Source: Lelliottia amnigena (GTDB lineage: Bacteria; Pseudomonadota; Gammaproteobacteria; Enterobacterales; Enterobacteriaceae). From it: a stretch of 64,000 bases of DNA. Numbering within the stretch: position 1 is the first letter of the stretch; each line of letters opens with the position of its first letter. This document shows positions 52,058-64,000 of the stretch, one piece after another. The stretch spans positions 1,612,001-1,676,000 of the forward strand of contig LR134135.1 in NCBI GenBank assembly GCA_900635465.1. Direction: 5' to 3'. Made by a program: the position numbers and the translations under genes. Under the pieces are notes generated by a model. It was not told where the DNA came from and made no database searches. It worked only from the letters and a program-made list of their open reading frames with translations.

Positions 52058-55000
52058 CTACGCTACTGCATTTTCTTCCAGTTGACGCATAAAGTTGCGC
52101 ACCCATTCCATGCGCGTTTTACGGTCGGCCAGTTCCTGAGTGAACTTCAGACGCGTCGGGCCATCCAGGCGGAAATGCTGCGGCTGCTTCTGCAACAAGC
52201 CGATCAGCCACATCGGATCGACATGGTTTTTCTCAGCAAATTCAACCGTACCGCCTTTCTCATTCCCTTCAAGCTTGCGAATGCCCAGCTTCTGCGCCTG
52301 CTGACGGAGTCGGGCAATATCGAGCAGGTTGCGCGCGGGATCCGGCAGCAAACCAAAGCGGTCAATAAGCTCGACTTTAATTTCCTCAAGTTCAGACTCT
52401 TTTTTGGCGCTGGCGATGCGCTTATAGAACGACAGGCGCGTGTTCACGTCAGGGATAAAATCATCCGGCAGCAGGGAAGGCATGCGCAGTTCGACTTCCG
52501 TTTGCTGGCTGGTGAGATCCTCCAGCGACGGCTCGCGCCCGGCTTTCAACGCATCAACCGCGTTTTCGAGCAGTTCCATATACAGAGAGAAGCCGATAGT
52601 TTCCATTGATCCGCTCTGATCTTCACCCAGCAATTCGCCCGCGCCACGGATCTCCAGATCGTGTGTCGCCAGCGCGAAACCTGCCCCCAAATCTTCCAAC
52701 GAGGCAATGGCTTCCAGACGTTTTTGCGCGTCGGTGGTCATCGCTTTTGGATGCGGTGTCATCAGCCATGCGTAAGCCTGGTGATGCGAGCGCCCAACGC
52801 GGCCTCGCAACTGGTGAAGCTGCGCCAGACCGAAGTGATCCGCACGTTCAATGATGATCGTGTTCGCCGTTGGAATATCGATGCCGGTTTCAATAATCGT
52901 CGTACACACCAGCACGTTAAAACGCTGGTGGTGGAAATCGTTCATCACCCGTTCCAGCTCGCGCTCGCGCATCTGCCCGTGACCGATGGCAATGCGTGCC
53001 TCCGGCACCAGTTCAGCCAGTTTATCGGCGGTTTTCTGGATGTTTTCGACATCGTTAAAGAGATAATAAACCTGCCCGCCACGTAACACTTCACGCAGGA
53101 TTGCCTCACGAACCACCAGGCTATCGTATTCGCGGACAAACGTTTTTTACCGCCAGACGACGCGCCGGTGGCGTGGCAATAATCGACAGATCGCGCATGC
53201 CGCTCATCGCCATATTCAGCGTACGCGGAATTGGCGTGGCGGTGAGGGTCAGAATATCGACGTCTGCACGCATCGCCTTAATGCGCTCTTTATGGCGCAC
53301 ACCAAAGCGGTGCTCTTCATCGACAATCAGCAGGCCTAAATCTTTCCCACTTCACGTCGCTTTGCAGCAGTTTGTGCGTGCCGATCAAAATATCGATTTT
53401 GCCTTCGCGTGCCTGTTCCAGAATCTGCGTCTGCTCTTTGGCACTGCGAAAACGCGACAGCATCTCGATCCGCACCGGCCAGTTGGCGAAGCGATCGCGG
53501 AAGTTGTCGTAGTGCTGCTGGGCGAGCAGAGTGGTCGGCACCAGCACCGCAACCTGTTTGTTATTTTCGACCGCCAGGAAGGTGGCGCGCATCGCGACTT
53601 CCGTTTTACCGAAGCCCACGTCGCCGCATACCAGACGATCCATTGCCAGCGGCTGGCACATGTCGCTCAGCACGGCGTTAATCGCCTGGGCCTGATCGGG
53701 CGTGGTTTCAAACGGGAAACTGTCGCAGAACAATTGATACTGTTCTTTATCGTGCTTAAACGCATAGCCTGATTTCGCGGCTCGCTGGGCGTAAATATCC
53801 AGCAATTCTGCCGCCACATCACGGACTTTTTCAGCGGCTTTCTGACGTGCGCGTGCCCAGACATCACCGCCCAGCCTGTGCAGCGGGGCGCTCTCTTCCG
53901 CACCGCCTGCATAGCGGCTAATCAAATGCAGCGAGGACACCGGAACGTAGAGTTTGGCGTCGCCGGAATAGGTCAGCATCAGGTATTCGCCCTTAATACC
54001 GCCCGTTTCCAGCGTGGTCATTCCCGCGTAACGTCCCACACCGTGCTCAAGATGCACAATGGGCTGACCCACGTGCAGCTCCGCCAGGTTGCGAATCAGC
54101 GTATCCGGGTTAATGGTTCGACGGCTGTCCTGACGACGGCGCGCCACACGCTCGCCGAGCAGATCGCTTTCACAAATCAGCGCGCGATTATTCAGCGTGT
54201 CGATGAAGCCATGCTCAGCCGCACCGATCATCAGGTAGCGCCCGGCATCGGTCGCTTCGTCGAGGCGTAAAATGCGTTTTGGCGACACTTTAATACGCGC
54301 GAGTAGTTCTCCGAGCGCTTCGCGGCGGCCTTCACTTTCGACCGAGAAAATCACCGGGCCGGTGAAGGATTCCAGGAACTTGCGCAGATTATCCAGCGGC
54401 GATTTTTGCTGCGCCTGAACGGAAAGATCGGGCAGTTTCTCGAACCCGAGATTGGTATTGGCGGCTTTCTCGGGCAGATTTTCCGTTTTGAGCTGCACGC
54501 GCGGCCATTTTTTGAGTTCCGAAAACAGCGCATCGGTCCGCAGCCAAAGTTGTTCCGGTGGCAACAGCGGACGCATCGGGTCAACGCCACGGTTTTCGAA
54601 TCGCGCGCGGGTTTCGTTTTCAAAACGGGTCGCGCTGGATTCCAAATCCCCGGTGTTCACAATCAGCGTATTCGCCGGGAAATAGCTGAACAGCGCGGGA
54701 AGGGGTTCACTAAAGAACAGCGGTTGCCAGTATTCAATCCCCGCCGGAAGCGTGCCTTTGCTTACCTGCTGGTAAATATGTTCGGCGTCGCGCTTCACAT
54801 CAAACTTGTCGCGCCACTGGCTGCGGAACAGCTCGATGGCCGTTTTATCCGTTGGGAATTCATGCGCGGGCAGTAAATTGATGGCGTCAACTTCCTCCAG
54901 CGTGCGCTGGGTGTCGGCGTCAAATACGCGCAAACTGTCGATTTCATCGTCGAAGAAATCCAGGCGATACGGCTGGTCGCTGCCCATCGGATACAGATCC

Positions 55001-55506
55001 AACAGCGCACCGCGCGTGGCGTATTCGCCGTGCTCCATCACCTGATCGACGTGGCGATAACCGGCGCTATCCAGCTGCGTACGCAGGGCGTCGCGCGATA
55101 GCCGTTCACCTTTTTTCATCACCAGCGCGTGACCGTGCAGGTAACTGTGCGGACACACGCGCTGCATCAACGTATTCACTGGGACAATCAATACGCCGCG
55201 CTGCATGGTCGGCAGCTGATACAGCGTCGACAGGCGCGAGGAGATGATCTCCTGGTGCGGGGAGAAGCTGTCGTACGGCAGCGTTTCCCAGTCGGCCAGG
55301 TTAAAGACCAGACTGTCGGTAAACTGGCGAATTTCGTCGTGCAGACGCAATGCGTTTTGCATATCCGGGGCCACCAGGACCACCGGACCCGCATGGCGCT
55401 CAGCGATCTCCGCCACGAGCGTGGCGCAGGCTGCACCCGTCAGTTCACCTAGCTGACGTTGGTCGCCCGCTTTGCCGGGCAAGGAATAACGATATTGTTC
55501 AGGCAT
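52058..55506 (-). CDS. mfd: Transcription-repair coupling factor Mfd, two frameshifts as read
   Basis: ATP-driven translocase that removes stalled RNA polymerase and recruits UvrA. With both faults fixed it is 1148 residues, exactly as E. coli. Frame breaks at CCC 53346-53348 (extra base, should read [19 protein letters not shown]) and at six T 53143-53148 (should read [15 protein letters not shown]). N-terminal UvrB-like domains, RNAP-interaction domain near 480-550 ([12 protein letters not shown]), Walker [17 protein letters not shown] box, and C-terminal TRG/autoinhibitory domain are all present. Confidence 0.94.
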
Positions 55507-55627
55507 GGCTCTTTCAGGATCTCTTATGGATATACCAACAGTATTGGGGCATATCACTGATACGCAATGTCTTTATTATCCTCGATCGTTTTGCATAAGC
55601 AAACTGGAACCGCACAGAGGGAAAACG

Positions 55628-55647
55628 TGCCCCCGGTGAAGGGGGCA
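55628..55647 (-). terminator. Terminator of ycfT
   Basis: TGCCCCC/GGGGGCA stem with a 6-base loop followed on the minus strand by CGTTTTCCC, 9 bases after the ycfT stop. Confidence 0.55.
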
Positions 55648-55655
55648 GAAGCGCG

Positions 55656-56731
55656 CTAGCGCGCGGGTTGAGCGGGGGCAAGACGTGCCGGAGGCGCGAA
55701 GAATACATCACCAAACAGGGCGCTGGAGGCTTTGCGCGCACCTAACCCGATGAGCGTACACACCAGCAGGCTGATAAACGGATATACCAGAATCAGCGAC
55801 AGCTCAGCCCACACCGGCCAGTACGCGGCGTTGAGTTCGGTAATCAGCACCAGGCTGAATATCTCTATCAGGATCCGATGCGTGGCGTAGATAGCAATCG
55901 TGTTTGAACCGACAACATTCAGCAGATTATTGGGATGCACGGCGTAACGCTGCTCCAAGGCTGTAAAAAAAGCTTCATGATCAGCAGAATCGACAGCAGG
56001 GAAAGCAGCAGTGGCACGTTAGCAAACCACAGCACCACCGAAACCGCGCCAAAGGCCATGACGGGCAGCCAGTAACGACGCATCGTCATCTCTTTCATCC
56101 ACGCCATCAGCTGCGCGCCATACCATGCGCCCAGGCTGTAGTAGACAATATTGCGCACCACGCTGTTCATTCCCCACCACGGCAGCGGCAGGAAGTTAAT
56201 CGCCACGCTTGCCAGCGCCAGCAGGGCGAGCATCGGCAGCTTCCAGCGACTCAGCAATTTACACAGCGTGAAGTAGACGACCAGCGCATACAGATACCAC
56301 AGGCTGGTGCTGGCGGTGAGCATACCGCGAACAAAGCCGGAGAACGAGTCCGCGTAGGCAGCGTTGGAAGAGGTTGAGAGCTCGCGCTCCGGCGCCAGCC
56401 AGTCGTTGATATGGCTCATTGCCTGCCACTGTAATACGCCCCACAGTGCCAGCACCCAGACGATGCTCCAAATCCTTTTATCCAGGCACGTGCGCCAGCC
56501 AACGTCATCGATATAGCGGCGAATTAAGTAACCCGAAATAAAGAAAAACACCGGCATACGAAACGGCGCGAGATAGAGATTGAAGTAGACCCAGCATTTG
56601 GCGAGCAGACCGGAGAGCGGATGTTGCAGCCCGTTGAGGTGAGGATAAAAGGTGATGACCGAGTGGTAAATCACGACCAGACAGATGCACAATCCTTTTA
56701 TCTGATTAATCCATAATGCTTTTTGTTTCAT
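55656..56731 (-). CDS. ycfT: YcfT, acyltransferase-3 membrane protein, frameshift as read
   Basis: Multi-pass inner-membrane protein of the acyltransferase 3 family; function unknown. Start MKQKALWINQIKGLCICLVV with about ten hydrophobic segments; FFISGYLIRRYID near 60 is a family mark. The frame breaks at the seven-base run 55965-55971. One more base gives 358 residues; two fewer gives 357, the E. coli length, and aligns KLFTALEQRY better. Either way the tail NNLLNVVGSNTIAIYATHRIL is restored. Confidence 0.88.
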
Positions 56732-56937
56732 CGGTAACGGATACCTGTTTTGCCATAAACGAAACGTTGATCCTGGGCGAACGGGCAGGGGATGTAATCA
56801 GTAAGAGTCTGTATCCGGATGATTTTCGGAAAAGGTGGAGGGTGAAGGTGGTGGAATGATGTGCATATCTGCGAGTAGCGTTCTGATTTTTCTTGTTTTT
56901 TCGGAAAATTCATTACCAAAGCTTACGGTATCAGTCA

Positions 56938-58892
<1,955 letters not shown>

Positions 58893-58893
<1 letters not shown>

Positions 58894-60137
58894 TGGCGTC
58901 GTCGTTATCCTTACTGATCGGTTTACGCTTTAGCCGGGGCCGCCGTCGCGGTGGCATGGTGTCGTTGATTTCCGTGATTTCTACCGTGGGGATTGCCCTG
59001 GGCGTCGCGGTGCTTATCGTCGGTTTAAGCGCGATGAACGGCTTTGAGCGTGAACTCAATAACCGCATTCTGGCGGTCGTTCCGCATGGTGAAATCGAGC
59101 CGGTTAACCAGCCATGGAATAACTGGAACGATGCGCTGACCAAAATTGAAAAAGTACCGGGCATAGCCGCCGCTGCGCCTTACATCAATTTTACGGGGTT
59201 GGTTGAAAGCGGGGCGAACCTGCGCGCCATTCAGGTCAAGGGCGTGAATCCGCAGCAGGAAGCGCGTCTAAGCGCGTTGCCGCAGTTTGTACAAAACGGC
59301 GCGTGGGCGGGCTTTAAAGCGGGCGATCAGCAAATCATTATCGGTAAAGGTGTCGCCGATGCGCTGAAGGTGAAGCAGGGCGACTGGGTATCGATCATGA
59401 TCCCGAACGCCAGCGCAGACCATAAGCTTCAGCAGCCCAAACGCGTGCGTTTGCATGTCACCGGCATTTTACAGTTGAGCGGCCAGCTCGATCACAGTTT
59501 CGCCATGGTGCCGCTGGATGACGCACGCCAGTATCTGGATATGGGCGACAGCGTGACGGGTATCGCCATCAAAGTGAATGATGTGTTTAACGCCAATAAA
59601 CTGGTGCGTGATGCCGGTGGCGTCACCAATAACTATGTTTACATTAAGAGCTGGATTGGCACTTACGGGTATATGTACCGTGATATCCAGATGATTCGCG
59701 CCATTATGTATCTGGCGATGGTGCTGGTGATTGGCGTTGCCTGTTTCAACATTGTTTCCACACTGGTGATGGCGGTGAAAGACAAGAGCAGCGATATCGC
59801 GGTGCTGCGTACGCTGGGGGCCAAAGACGGCCTTATTCGCGCCATTTTCGTCTGGTACGGTTTGCTCGCGGGTCTGTTTGGCAGCCTGTGCGGCGTGGCG
59901 ATCGGTGTGGTCGTTTCGCTACAGCTGACGCCGATTATCAACGGAATTGAAAAGCTGATCGGACACCAGTTCCTGTCGGGCGACATCTATTTTATTGACT
60001 TCCTGCCCTCTGAATTACATTGGCTGGACGTTATTTATGTGCTGGTTACAGCACTTTTACTGAGTCTGCTGGCAAGCTGGTATCCGGCGCGTCGCGCAAG
60101 TCGAATTGATCCGGCGAGGGTATTAAGTGGCCAGTAA
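58893..60137 (+). CDS. lolE: Lipoprotein-releasing ABC permease LolE
   Basis: Second membrane subunit of LolCDE; 414 residues as in E. coli. Same plan as LolC (helix near 24-47, periplasmic domain, three C-terminal helices; [20 protein letters not shown]). Holds the lipid-anchor-sensing side. ATG overlaps the lolD stop; a GTG one codon earlier is less likely. Confidence 0.96.
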
Positions 60138-60170
60138 TTACGTCATGATTTAGCGGGTAAACACTTCATC

Positions 60171-60270
60171 TTTCAAGCTGCCCCCGCGTTGGCTACGTCT
60201 GTTCACCCCAGTCACTTACTTCAGTAAGCTCCTGGGGATCCTCAGACTTGCTGCCTTGATGCAACTTGAA
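60171..60270. repeat. ERIC (IRU) repeat
   Basis: About 100 bases of imperfect palindrome with ends TTCAAGCTGC and GCAACTTGAA. The core CACCCCAGTCACTTACTT and AAGCTCCTGGGGAT matches the conserved ERIC core (sites of the common ERIC typing sequences), with CCCCAG/CTGGGG and CTTACT/AGTAAG stems. It occupies most of the lolE-nagK gap and will be transcribed. Confidence 0.9.
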
Positions 60271-60313
60271 TGATGTTGTGTATGAGCCGCTAAATATTAA
60301 AGAGGAATGCACC

Positions 60314-61224
60314 ATGTATTATGGATTTGATATTGGCGGCACTAAAATTGCACTCGGCGTGTTTGATGAACATCTCAAATTGCAATGGGAAACCCGCGCT
60401 CCCACACCGCGAGAAAGCTACGACGAATTTTAACCGCCATTGCCACGCTGGTGGCGCAAGCGGATACCCGCTTTGGCGTGAAGGGAACGGTCGGCATCGG
60501 CATTCCTGGCATGCCAGAAACCGATGACGGCCTGCTGTATGCCGCGAACGTGCCTGCTGCCAGCGGTAAACCGCTGCGCGCCGTCCTCTCTGCACTTCTT
60601 GATCGTGACGTCCGTCTCGATAACGACGCCAACTGTTTTGCCCTTTCAGAAGCCTGGGACGATGAGTTCCGCCCGTATCCGCTGGTGATGGGGCTGATTC
60701 TTGGCACCGGTGTCGGCGGCGGCATTATTGTTGATGGTAAACCCATCACCGGTCGCAGCTATATTACCGGCGAGTTCGGCCACATTCGCCTGCCGGTGGA
60801 TGCGCTGGAGGTCGTGGGTCGCGATTTTCCGCTGACGCGCTGCGGCTGTGGGCAACACGGTTGTATCGAGAATTATCTTTCGGGCCGTGGGTTTGCATGG
60901 CTTTATGAACACTTCTATCATCAGAAAATTGAGGCTCCGGAGATCATCACTCTGTGGGAGCAGGGGGATGAACAGGCGCGGGAACACGCTGAACGCTACC
61001 TTGACCTGCTGGCAGTGTGTTTAGGCAATATTTTGACCATTGTCGACCCCGATCTGCTGGTGATTGGCGGTGGGTTATCCAACTTTTCAGCGATCACCGA
61101 GCAGCTTTCCGGGCGTTTGCCGCGGCATTTGTTGCCGGTGGCTCGCGTTCCACGTATTGAACGTGCGCGTCATGGCGACGCCGGGGGGATGCGCGGTGTG
61201 GCATTCCTTCATCTCACCCGCTAG
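60314..61224 (+). CDS. nagK: N-acetylglucosamine kinase NagK, frameshift near start as read
   Basis: ROK-family kinase for GlcNAc in cell-wall recycling. ATG 60314 gives [20 protein letters not shown]; the frame stops at a TAA after four T (60428-60431). With five T it continues [20 protein letters not shown] and the total is 303 residues as in E. coli. ROK zinc cluster [28 protein letters not shown] and [12 protein letters not shown] are intact. ATG 60385 is only a frame start within the gene. Confidence 0.93.
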
Positions 61225-61239
61225 TTAGACGAGGTTATT

Positions 61240-62061
61240 ATGCTGTCGCGCCGGTCACATCGACTCACCCGTTTTCGCAAAACTAAACGTCGCTTGCGTG
61301 AGCGCTTACGCCAGCGAATTTTTTTCAGAGACAGAGTGATGCCTGAAGGAATGGAAAAACCAAGAGTTGTGGTGCTGACCGGCGCGGGTATTTCCGCGGA
61401 GTCCGGCATTCGTACTTTCCGTGCTGCAGACGGTTTGTGGGAAGAGCACCGTGTTGAAGACGTCGCGACGCCGGAAGGCTTCGCGCGCGACCCCGCTTTG
61501 GTGCAGGCGTTTTATAACGCTCGTCGCCGTCAGTTACAGTCGCCAGAAATTGCGCCAAATGCGGCACATCTGGCGCTGGCAAAACTGGAGCAGGAGTTGG
61601 GCGATCGTTTTTTGCTGGTCACGCAGAACATCGACAACCTGCATGAACGCGCCGGTAATCGTAACGTTATCCATATGCACGGTGAATTGCTGAAAGTCCG
61701 CTGCGCGTGGAGCGGGCAGGTGCTTGACTGGACCGGTGATATCACGCCGGATGACAAGTGCCACTGCTGCCAGTTCCCGTCACCGCTGCGCCCGCATGTG
61801 GTGTGGTTCGGCGAAATGCCGTTGGGAATGGACGATATCTACGGTGCGCTGGCGATGGCCGATATTTTCATTGCTATCGGCACGTCCGGGCATGTCTATC
61901 CGGCGGCCGGTTTTGTGCATGAGGCGAAACTGCACGGGGCGCACACGGTTGAATTGAATCTGGAACCGAGTCAGGTTGGCAGCGAGTTTGAAGAAAAACA
62001 GTACGGTCTGGCGAGCGCGGTGGTGCCGGACTTTGTTGAGAAGTTGCTGAAAGGATTATGA
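61240..62061 (+). CDS. cobB: NAD-dependent protein deacylase (sirtuin)
   Basis: Removes acetyl and succinyl groups from proteins such as acetyl-CoA synthetase. 273 residues; E. coli long form 279, with a basic N-terminal extension ([20 protein letters not shown]). Sirtuin motifs [14 protein letters not shown] (about 46-59), [12 protein letters not shown], catalytic His in HMHGELL, and zinc cysteines (RCAW, KCHCC). An internal start near 61339 would give the short isoform. Ends KLLKGL, shorter than E. coli. Confidence 0.95.
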   Translation: MLSRRSHRLTRFRKTKRRLRERLRQRIFFRDRVMPEGMEKPRVVVLTGAGISAESGIRTFRAADGLWEEHRVEDVATPEGFARDPALVQAFYNARRRQLQSPEIAPNAAHLALAKLEQELGDRFLLVTQNIDNLHERAGNRNVIHMHGELLKVRCAWSGQVLDWTGDITPDDKCHCCQFPSPLRPHVVWFGEMPLGMDDIYGALAMADIFIAIGTSGHVYPAAGFVHEAKLHGAHTVELNLEPSQVGSEFEEKQYGLASAVVPDFVEKLLKGL

Positions 62062-62069
62062 AACACGAT

Positions 62070-62092
62070 CCCCTCTCCCGGTGGGAGAGGGG
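62070..62092. terminator. Perfect hairpin between convergent cobB and potD
   Basis: CCCCTCTCCC and GGGAGAGGGG, a perfect 10-bp stem with GGT loop, no T tract. Similar CTCTCCC/GGGAGAG palindromes are common intergenic repeats in enterics, so it may be a repeat that works as a terminator. Confidence 0.5.
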
Positions 62093-62102
62093 AAATACGA
62101 AA

Positions 62103-63149
62103 TCAGCGGCCCGCCTTCAGCTTCTGATAATAGTCTTCATAAAGGCGGCTCGCGTCGCCCACATCATTCTGCCATTCGCCTTTGCTGATGGTTTCCGCGT
62201 CCGGATACAGAGACTTATCGTTCGCCACTTCCGGGCTAAGCAGTTTACGTGCGGCGAGGTTTGGCGTCGGATAACCAATCGTTTCTGCCACCTGCTTTGC
62301 CACGTCCGGGCGCAGCAGGAAGTTAATCAACTTCATCGCCCCGTCGACGTTTTTAGCATTTGCCGGAATCGACAAGCTATCCATCCAGAAGATCCCGCCT
62401 TCTTTCGGCCAGACCACCTGCAGTGGCGTCCCCGCCTGACGCGCAACGTAAGCCGACCCGTTCCACACCATTCCGAGATTCACTTCGCCTTCCATGTATG
62501 GATTGGCCGGGTTATCGGAGTTAAACGCCGCCACGTTAGGCATCAGCTTTTTCAGCTCGTTATACGCGGCTTCGATCTCTTTCGGGTCAGTTGTATTACC
62601 GGAATAACCCAGTTTACGCAGCGCCATCTGGAGCACTTCGCGGGCGTCGTCGGTCAAGAGCAGGCTGCCTCTGTATTCCGGCTTCCAGAGATCGGCCCAG
62701 CTTGTCACCGTTTTCGGGTCTATCTCATCGCTGTTCACGCCGATCGCCGTCGCGCCCCAGATGTAAGGGATGGAGTAGTCATTATTCGGGTCGAACGGTT
62801 TGTTGAGCATCTCCGGATCGAGGTTTGAAAAATGGGTCAGCTTCGTTTTATCGATCTTTTGGATCATGCCCTCTTTGCGCATTTTGTCGACGAAATAGGT
62901 TGAAGGCACCACCAGATCGTATGCGCCGTCTTTATAGGTTTTGAGCTTGGCATACATGGTTTCGTTCGATTCGTAGGTCGAATAGATAACCTTTATCCCC
63001 GTCTCTTTGGTGAACTGTTCCAGCAGACCTGGTGGTACATATTCAGTCCAGTTATAGAAGTAGAGCGTTTTGCTGTCGTCCGCGTGCGCAGCGCTCATGC
63101 TCATAGCAAGTGCGCCTGCCGCGAGCAGGTGGCGTGACCATTTCATCAT
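62103..63149 (-). CDS. potD: Spermidine/putrescine-binding protein PotD
   Basis: Periplasmic substrate-binding protein of PotABCD; 348 residues as in E. coli. Signal peptide MMKWSRHLLAAGALAMSMSAAHA, then mature DDSKTLYFYNWTEYVPPGLL. Polyamine-binding residues such as W and Y in NWTEYVPP and the WNGSAYVARQ region are preserved. Start overlaps the potC stop by 4 bases. Confidence 0.96.
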   Translation of the reverse strand: MMKWSRHLLAAGALAMSMSAAHADDSKTLYFYNWTEYVPPGLLEQFTKETGIKVIYSTYESNETMYAKLKTYKDGAYDLVVPSTYFVDKMRKEGMIQKIDKTKLTHFSNLDPEMLNKPFDPNNDYSIPYIWGATAIGVNSDEIDPKTVTSWADLWKPEYRGSLLLTDDAREVLQMALRKLGYSGNTTDPKEIEAAYNELKKLMPNVAAFNSDNPANPYMEGEVNLGMVWNGSAYVARQAGTPLQVVWPKEGGIFWMDSLSIPANAKNVDGAMKLINFLLRPDVAKQVAETIGYPTPNLAARKLLSPEVANDKSLYPDAETISKGEWQNDVGDASRLYEDYYQKLKAGR

Positions 63150-63952
63150 TTAACGTCCCCTGAGTGGTGAGCTTTAAAGCTCCTGGTTTTATCACGAGCA
63201 ATCAGCTGACTGGCGATGACCAGAACCAGCGATAACAGTAGCAGAATGGTTGCCAGCGCGTTCACCTCGGGCGAGACACCCACTTTGACCATGGAATAGA
63301 TTTTCAACGGCAGAATCTCATACCCCGGCCCGGTGACGAACGAGGAGACCACCACGTCGTCCATCGACAGGGTGAAGCTCAGCAACCACCCGGCGGCCAC
63401 CGCAGGCATCGCCAGCGGCAGAATGATTTTGCGCAGAATGGTCATTTCGCTCGCACCCAGATCTTTGGCCGCTTCGAGCATCCGAACGTCAAATCCTTTG
63501 AGCCGCGAGTAAACCGTCACCACCACAAACGGCAGGCAGAAAGTGATATGAGAAAACAGCAGCGACCAGAATCCGAGCTGGACGCCAAGCAGCATAAACA
63601 GCACCAGCAGTGATATGGCCATTACGATATCGGGCGACATCATCACCACAAATAACATCCCGCTGACGAAGGGCTTACCGCGAAAACGGTAGCGATACAG
63701 CGCCACGGCGGTAAGCGATCCGATAAGCGTCGCAAAGGTCGCGGACACAATCGCCATCGTCAGGGAGTGTTGCGCCGCCTGCAGCAGGCTGTCGTTGTTC
63801 ATCAGCAGGCTGTACCACTTTGTCGTAAAGCCCTGCCAGTTAATGCCGAAACGCGAACTGTTAAACGAGTTAACGATCAAAATGATAATCGGGATGTAGA
63901 GATACGCGTAAATGACGGTCATAAAACCGCCGCGCAGCAGACGACCGGTCAT
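63146..63952 (-). CDS. potC: Polyamine ABC permease PotC
   Basis: Inner-membrane permease of PotABCD, 268 residues (E. coli 264). Six hydrophobic segments and the EAAxxxG coupling loop EAAKDLGASEMTILRKI near 174-190. Start overlaps the potB stop (ATGA), so PotB and PotC are translated together. Confidence 0.96.
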   Translation of the reverse strand: MTGRLLRGGFMTVIYAYLYIPIIILIVNSFNSSRFGINWQGFTTKWYSLLMNNDSLLQAAQHSLTMAIVSATFATLIGSLTAVALYRYRFRGKPFVSGMLFVVMMSPDIVMAISLLVLFMLLGVQLGFWSLLFSHITFCLPFVVVTVYSRLKGFDVRMLEAAKDLGASEMTILRKIILPLAMPAVAAGWLLSFTLSMDDVVVSSFVTGPGYEILPLKIYSMVKVGVSPEVNALATILLLLSLVLVIASQLIARDKTRSFKAHHSGDVK

Positions 63953-64000
63953 TCGAGATCTCCCTTTTTGTTCAGCCAGCGGGAAGCGCGCCAGTAAACC
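63949..64000 (-). CDS. potB: Polyamine ABC permease PotB, C-terminal end only
   Basis: The last residues (VYWRASRWLNKKGDLE) run into the right window edge and match the PotB C-terminus. Order potB-potC-potD as in E. coli. Confidence 0.9.
   Translation of the reverse strand, partial: VYWRASRWLNKKGDLE

Overview
This window is ordinary chromosome from an enterobacterium of the Escherichia/Citrobacter/Enterobacter type. Protein after protein reads almost identically to the E. coli K-12 family member, and gene order from pyrC to potB follows the E. coli pyrC-flg-rne-fab-ptsG-fhuE-ndh-mfd-lol-cobB-pot order. An ERIC repeat supports an enteric host. Differences such as an extra transporter/regulator pair after flgL point to an Enterobacter/Lelliottia/Citrobacter-like genome, not E. 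coli itself; I cannot name the species.

Layout: (1) 1-7873: pyrC (cut by the left edge), yceB, grxB, mdtH on the minus strand, then rimJ, yceH, mviM, murJ on the plus strand. (2) 7933-19432: flagellar cluster, flgN-flgM-flgA leftward and flgBCDEFGHIJ then flgKL rightward, with sigma-28 promoters readable before flgM and flgK. (3) 19513-21766: a divergent MFS transporter/LysR pair not expected here from the E. coli map. (4) 21823-26504: rne with a long leader, then rluC. (5) 26562-38005: yceF, then yceD-rpmF-plsX-fabHDG-acpP-fabF-pabC-mltG-tmk-holB-ycfH, joining lipid synthesis, septal/peptidoglycan and replication functions. (6) 38303-42820: ptsG, an IS200-like insertion, and fhuE. (7) 43171-51905: hinT-ycfL-lpoB-thiK-nagZ-ycfP, ndh, ycfJ, an unnamed small membrane ORF, comR, bhsA and ldtC. 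(8) 52058-64000: mfd, ycfT, lolCDE, nagK, cobB, potD, potC and the end of potB.

The most striking property is technical: nine genes (flgB, flgK, flgL, rluC, tmk, holB, mfd, ycfT, nagK) are broken or altered by length changes in short homopolymers at 11 sites. Correcting them gives family-typical lengths, including the essential tmk and holB, so sequencing or assembly error is far more likely than decay.

I found no convincing new biological system. The best leads are a tandem arrangement of an IS200-like element and what looks like a transposase-less relative with the same end hairpins (39796-40587), a 51-residue hydrophobic ORF (49328-49483), a full and a shortened ERIC repeat, the LysR/MFS module with a perfect inverted repeat, and several unexplained intergenic structures.
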